From NCBI GenBank assembly GCA_016865955.1, contig VGNW01000098.1:1-8052 (forward strand): 8,052 nt of DNA, written 5' to 3'. How positions within the stretch are numbered: position 1 is the first letter of the stretch; each line of letters opens with the position of its first letter. The stretch is from Chloroflexota bacterium (lineage in GTDB: Bacteria > Chloroflexota > Dehalococcoidia > SZUA-161). This document shows positions 4,938 through 8,052 of this stretch, piece by piece. The notes below the pieces were generated by a model that made no database searches, was not told where the DNA came from, and saw only the letters and a program-made list of their open reading frames with translations. The position numbers and the translations under genes are program-made.

Positions 4938-6227
4938 ATGAAGTGGTTGATTAAGGGAGCAGTGGTCCTACTGATTGCCTGTTTGATATCGACCGTAATT
5001 GGTTGCGGCGGTGAAGAAGCAAAAGAAATCAAGATAGGCGTAATCGGCCCGATGCAGTTCCAGATGGGCAAACACCACTGGATGGGAGCCACCCTGGCAG
5101 CGGATGAGATTAACACAGCAGGCGGCGTCAAGGTCGGCGATGAGACTTACAAGATCAAGCTGGTACAGGTTGATTCCAATGAACTGGTGAGTCCTCCTGA
5201 TGCTGCGAGCGCAGCAGAGAGAGCGATAACTGTGGACGAGGTGGACTTCCTGATAGGCACGATAAGAAGCGAGGGTGCTCTTGCAGTGCAGGAAGTCGCC
5301 ATGGACTACCAGAAGATATTCGTCGTGTGCGGCTCCAGCGAGACTAAAATGAGCGACAAGGTAGCAGCAAACTACGACCGCTACAAGTATTGGTTCAGGG
5401 TAACCCCTTTCAACAACACCGCGCTGGGTCAACTCAACTTCCTGCTGGTAGGAACGGTTGCGAAGTACGTTGGCGCACAGCTCAAAATGGCTCCGAAGCT
5501 GGCTGTACTGGCTGAGAAGGCATCCTGGACGGAAGCCATAGTCGCCGCCGCCCAAGCATACCTTCCCCCACAGGGAATAACAATTGTGGGTGTCTGGCAG
5601 CCTTCGGATAAAGCTACAGATGTAACGGCAGAGCTGCAAGCCATCAAGAACGCAGGTGCCAACATGATAATGACCGCCCTCTCCGGAACCGTGGGCATAG
5701 CCTATGGCAGAACCTGGGAGGAGCTGAAGATACCGGCAGCATCGGTCGGCATCAACGTGATGGCACAGGCTGACAATTTCATAACGAACGCCGGTGGATT
5801 CGGCAACTATGAGATGACGCTCAACGTTTACGCTCGTGATGTGGAATTCAATGCTAAGACAGGTCCCTTCATGGATGCCTTCATCGCAGAGATGGGCGAG
5901 ACCCCAACATATAATGCAGGTACCTATGACGCTGTCTACGTAATTAAAGAGGCTATAGAGAGAGCAGACAGCCTCATTCTGGACGACGTCGTTGTTGAAA
6001 TGGAGAAGACAGATTTCACTGCCACAGCAGGGCGTCTTGTTTTTGATGCGAAGCACGATGTCACATGGAAGCCTGGATACATAACCGGCGTAGGCGTACA
6101 ATGGCAGGACGGCGAACTTAAGGGTGTATGGCCACCAGCGGATGGTTCCTGGAATGGAGTTAAATACGAAGGAATTGTGCCCTATAAGTTGCCTCCGTGG
6201 GTAATTGAATACTGGACGAAACAGTAG
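4938..6227 (+). CDS. ABC transporter substrate-binding lipoprotein, branched-chain amino acid (LivK) type
   Basis: A 429-aa binding protein of the Leu/Ile/Val type I periplasmic-binding family (Peripla_BP_6). Residues 1-22 are a lipoprotein signal: a K-containing start, a hydrophobic stretch and a lipobox VIGC with Cys23 as lipid anchor, followed by a Gly-Gly-Glu-Glu linker. The mature protein starts EIKIGVIGP (30-38) and continues with MGATLAADEINTAGGV (49-64), a family hallmark, then DFLIGTIRSEGALAVQEVA (103-121). These are the usual first-lobe strands and helices. A GGGGG at 4926-4930 sits seven bases before the ATG. The protein captures its ligand outside the membrane and delivers it to the LivH/LivM channel encoded downstream. 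Liv-type systems also carry aromatic acids, amides and other small organic acids, so the ligand cannot be stated. The gene opens the operon, as is usual, and is separated from livH by a 144-base gap with a strong hairpin. Confidence 0.93.
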   Translation: MKWLIKGAVVLLIACLISTVIGCGGEEAKEIKIGVIGPMQFQMGKHHWMGATLAADEINTAGGVKVGDETYKIKLVQVDSNELVSPPDAASAAERAITVDEVDFLIGTIRSEGALAVQEVAMDYQKIFVVCGSSETKMSDKVAANYDRYKYWFRVTPFNNTALGQLNFLLVGTVAKYVGAQLKMAPKLAVLAEKASWTEAIVAAAQAYLPPQGITIVGVWQPSDKATDVTAELQAIKNAGANMIMTALSGTVGIAYGRTWEELKIPAASVGINVMAQADNFITNAGGFGNYEMTLNVYARDVEFNAKTGPFMDAFIAEMGETPTYNAGTYDAVYVIKEAIERADSLILDDVVVEMEKTDFTATAGRLVFDAKHDVTWKPGYITGVGVQWQDGELKGVWPPADGSWNGVKYEGIVPYKLPPWVIEYWTKQ

Positions 6228-6371
6228 AGTCCGGTAACTACCTGCTGAAAACGCATGTTGCGACATAACTTGAGAAGCACCTGCGAGCAGGTCTGGAACC
6301 AAGGGTATCCCTCTGGCAACGTGTTGCCAGAGGGATACCTTGACTTGTTTGAATTAAAGATTAGATAGCTT
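6228..6371 (+). other. Gap between binding-protein and livH genes with two hairpins
   Basis: The 144 bases hold no gene. A small hairpin is possible at 6279-6292 (ACCTGC, GA, GCAGGT), followed by the large perfect hairpin at 6304-6339. No new promoter of good quality is seen before livH, so livH is probably expressed from the upstream promoter through the hairpins. Confidence 0.6.
6304..6339. terminator. Perfect 17-bp hairpin: attenuator or mRNA-end protector
   Basis: The arms GGTATCCCTCTGGCAAC (6304-6320) and GTTGCCAGAGGGATACC (6323-6339) pair perfectly, with two bases between them, and can extend by a G-U and an A-U pair. The downstream sequence (TTGACTTGTTTGAATT) has scattered Ts but no true run. 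Partial termination here, or protection of the upstream mRNA from 3' exonucleases, would give more binding protein than permease, as known for other ABC operons such as malE-malF. The sequence is seen; the role is inferred. Confidence 0.6.
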
Positions 6372-7244
6372 ATGGCAGAAAACATTATCGTCTATGGCCT
6401 CGTTACGAGCGGAGTCTATGCCCTGCTTGCCGTGGGCTTCTCTCTAATATTCGGAGTCGCACGTATCGTTAACCTGTCGCACACCGCTTTCTACATGCTT
6501 GCTGCCTATCTTATCTACAGCCTGGCTAGTATGGCAGGTCTCAACCTCTATCTCACTATCGCTATTGCTATTGTCTCGGTTACCATCGTTGGAACAATCA
6601 GCTATAAATTCCTCATTGCCCGAGTTCGACAACATGAGGCTACGACGCTCATTGTGACCATAGCCATAGCGGTGATAATACAGGAAGCCCTTCTTAAGGG
6701 CTTCGGAGGTCAACCACGGGGCGTGCCCAAACTCATCTCAGGGGCAATCGACATTTTCGGCGTTACGGTGCTCAACCAGCAACTCCTGACATTAGGTGTT
6801 GTAATTCTGCTGCTGCTGGCAACATGGTTCTTTCTCATGAGAACAAAGTCGGGCGTCGCCATCAGAGCCATCGCTCAGGATAGAGAGGTCGCCAATCTCA
6901 TGGGCATTAATGTGCCGAGAATGGAGATGCTCACAATGGCGATATCGGTTGGCCTGGCGGCAATAGCAGGCGCACTGGTGGCACCCCTTTTCGTGCTGAC
7001 GCCCGGGATGTGGGCACATCCCCTTGTGATGATTCTCGCAGTGGTAGTGCTTGGGGGATTAGGCAGTCTGCAAGGCAGCCTCATCGGTGCAATCATACTC
7101 GGATTCGCCGAGAATTTGGTTGTGTTCCTGGCGCCGTCAGGAGCCTTTCTGAAAACATCCGTAGCCTTAACAATCATGCTCATCGTGATACTAATCAAGC
7201 CTGAAGGTCTTTTCGGAGTAGTGTTTGAGGAAGAGAGAGGATGA
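6372..7244 (+). CDS. livH: ABC transporter permease, LivH type
   Basis: A 290-aa integral membrane permease of the branched-chain amino-acid family, about the usual LivH length (near 300). It is hydrophobic almost throughout, with about eight likely membrane segments. Family marks are the opening GLVTSGVYALLAVGFSLIFG (9-28) and NLSHTAFYMLAAY (34-46). The cytoplasmic coupling loop RAIAQDREVANLMGIN (165-180) contacts the ATPase; GLGSLQGSLIGA (229-240) and the closing LIKPEGLFG (274-282) complete the set. It should pair with the LivM protein encoded next to form the channel. The ATG at 6372 has no convincing SD; initiation may be weak or depend on mRNA structure. The stop overlaps the livM start by four bases (ATGA at 7241-7244), so the two are translationally coupled. 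The symbol is given by family and position; the transported compound is not known. Confidence 0.93.
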   Translation: MAENIIVYGLVTSGVYALLAVGFSLIFGVARIVNLSHTAFYMLAAYLIYSLASMAGLNLYLTIAIAIVSVTIVGTISYKFLIARVRQHEATTLIVTIAIAVIIQEALLKGFGGQPRGVPKLISGAIDIFGVTVLNQQLLTLGVVILLLLATWFFLMRTKSGVAIRAIAQDREVANLMGINVPRMEMLTMAISVGLAAIAGALVAPLFVLTPGMWAHPLVMILAVVVLGGLGSLQGSLIGAIILGFAENLVVFLAPSGAFLKTSVALTIMLIVILIKPEGLFGVVFEEERG

Positions 7245-8052
7245 GCATACTGGCGGCATATTTCACGAAAGGGTTCAAGCTGCTAAGAGGAGAGATCTTC
7301 ATCCTTCCGAGCAGGATGGTATTCCTTCTGGTTGGCATTCTTCTTCTGATATTCCCAGTTTTTTCGCAGGAGCCGTTTATCCTCCGCGTTCTAATCATTG
7401 CAGCTATCTTCGCTATCTTTGCGGCAAGTTGGGACCTTCTCTCCGGCTTCACCGGCCAGATTAACTTCGGGCACGCTCTATTTTTCGGCGTCTCTGCCTA
7501 TGCGGCAGCCCTGCTCAACGAGAAACTGGGCTTGGCACCATGGGCTACTATTCCCATCAGCGCCATTGCTGCAGTTCTGTCAGGTCTGATAGTAGGCATA
7601 CCCTGTTTGAGATTGCGGGGCACCTACCTTGCTTTTGCCACCCTTGCGTTTCCTTTAATTCTGCTGGGCGTGGTGTATGCTGTCCCCGGCTTCTCCGGCG
7701 GCGAGCTGGGTATCTACGGCATCGATTCGCTGGCGAAGTCAAGAGTAGTCTCATACTATATAGTCATCCCCTCCATGATTATCCTGGGCTTTATCATGTG
7801 GAAGCTTACCGATTCCAAAATCGGTCTCATTTTCCATGCCATACGTGAAGACGAGGTAACCGCGCGGGCATCAGGGATAAACACAACACGCTACAAGCTG
7901 CTGGCATTCTGCCTCAGCGGGCTTTTTGCAGGTATTGCCGGGGGCCTCTACGCACACTTTGTCAAGGCGGCAGGGCCCTCGACACTGGAGCTTCTTCTGT
8001 CTTTTCAGGTGATTATCTGGGCGGTTTTCGGCGGAATCGCCACTATCTACGG
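7241..8052 (+). CDS. livM: ABC transporter permease, LivM type, cut by the window edge
   Basis: The frame is open from the ATG at 7241 to the right edge: 270 complete codons, without a stop. A hydrophilic N-terminus of about 25 residues leads into membrane segments. Marks of LivM are DLLSGFTGQINFGHALFFG (65-83), LRGTYLAFATLAF (125-137), and the ATPase-contact loop HAIREDEVTARASGIN (199-214). GLFAGIAGGLYAHF (227-240) and a closing AVFGGIATIY (261-270), where family members read GG.GT..G, complete the match. Full LivM proteins are usually 300-420 aa, so some 30 to 100 residues should lie beyond the window. GAGG at 7227-7230, inside the livH gene, is ten bases before the start. The ATPase genes livG and livF are expected just downstream but are not in view. 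Confidence 0.93.
   Translation, partial: MSILAAYFTKGFKLLRGEIFILPSRMVFLLVGILLLIFPVFSQEPFILRVLIIAAIFAIFAASWDLLSGFTGQINFGHALFFGVSAYAAALLNEKLGLAPWATIPISAIAAVLSGLIVGIPCLRLRGTYLAFATLAFPLILLGVVYAVPGFSGGELGIYGIDSLAKSRVVSYYIVIPSMIILGFIMWKLTDSKIGLIFHAIREDEVTARASGINTTRYKLLAFCLSGLFAGIAGGLYAHFVKAAGPSTLELLLSFQVIIWAVFGGIATIY

Noticed and set aside
4968..6302. A 444-codon open frame on the - strand opposite the binding-protein gene
   Set aside because: It lies almost wholly inside a well-supported gene, reads as Cys/His/Tyr/Leu-rich sequence with no recognisable domain, and has no SD or promoter support. It is a codon-bias shadow.
1..8052. CRISPR array, insertion sequence, tRNA or integrase traces
   Set aside because: I saw no spaced direct repeats, terminal inverted repeats, transposase-like frames or tRNA cloverleaf in the window.

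Overview
The window is bacterial: genes are densely packed, Shine-Dalgarno sites are clear, one leader contains an 11-nt match to the anti-SD sequence, and there is a lipoprotein signal. By eye the base composition is moderate, near 50% GC. The gene set (a tungsten-type aldehyde:ferredoxin oxidoreductase, flavin/iron-sulfur diaphorase pieces and a branched-chain-type ABC importer) indicates a strict anaerobe. The substrate-binding protein and oxidoreductase styles resemble those of uncultured Chloroflexota (Dehalococcoidia-like) or Desulfobacterota. That placement is an impression from memory and is weak.

Layout, left to right. (1) 1-765, + strand: the last residues of a NuoF/HndC-like flavoprotein, then a complete 228-aa NuoG/HoxU-like ferredoxin subunit. 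(2) 766-1331: a probable small membrane protein on the - strand (809-1078), two similar 10-bp palindromes, and a good sigma-70-type promoter. (3) 1332-2105, + strand: an SDR of the 2,4-dienoyl-CoA reductase type. (4) 2119-4561, - strand: a two-gene unit, AOR-family oxidoreductase then a MoaD/ThiS-like protein, separated by 1 nt. It converges on the SDR gene with a 13-bp gap. (5) 4562-4937: a divergent intergenic region with a candidate promoter and operator, an unusually strong unassigned SD sequence, and two seven-codon reading frames. (6) 4938 to the right edge, + strand: the start of a liv-type ABC operon, with a lipoprotein binding protein, a LivH permease and a LivM permease cut by the window edge. 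A perfect 17-bp hairpin lies between the binding protein and livH.

How the parts may work together (inference): the importer brings in an organic acid or amino acid. The AOR-family enzyme does tungsten-pterin redox chemistry on an aldehyde/acid or related substrate, with its own MoaD-like protein possibly serving cofactor supply. The NuoF/short-NuoG pair could link ferredoxin-level electrons to NAD(H). The SDR would reduce or saturate an acyl-CoA intermediate. Co-location is seen; shared substrate and physical partnership are not shown. No mobile element, CRISPR array, tRNA or rRNA was found.
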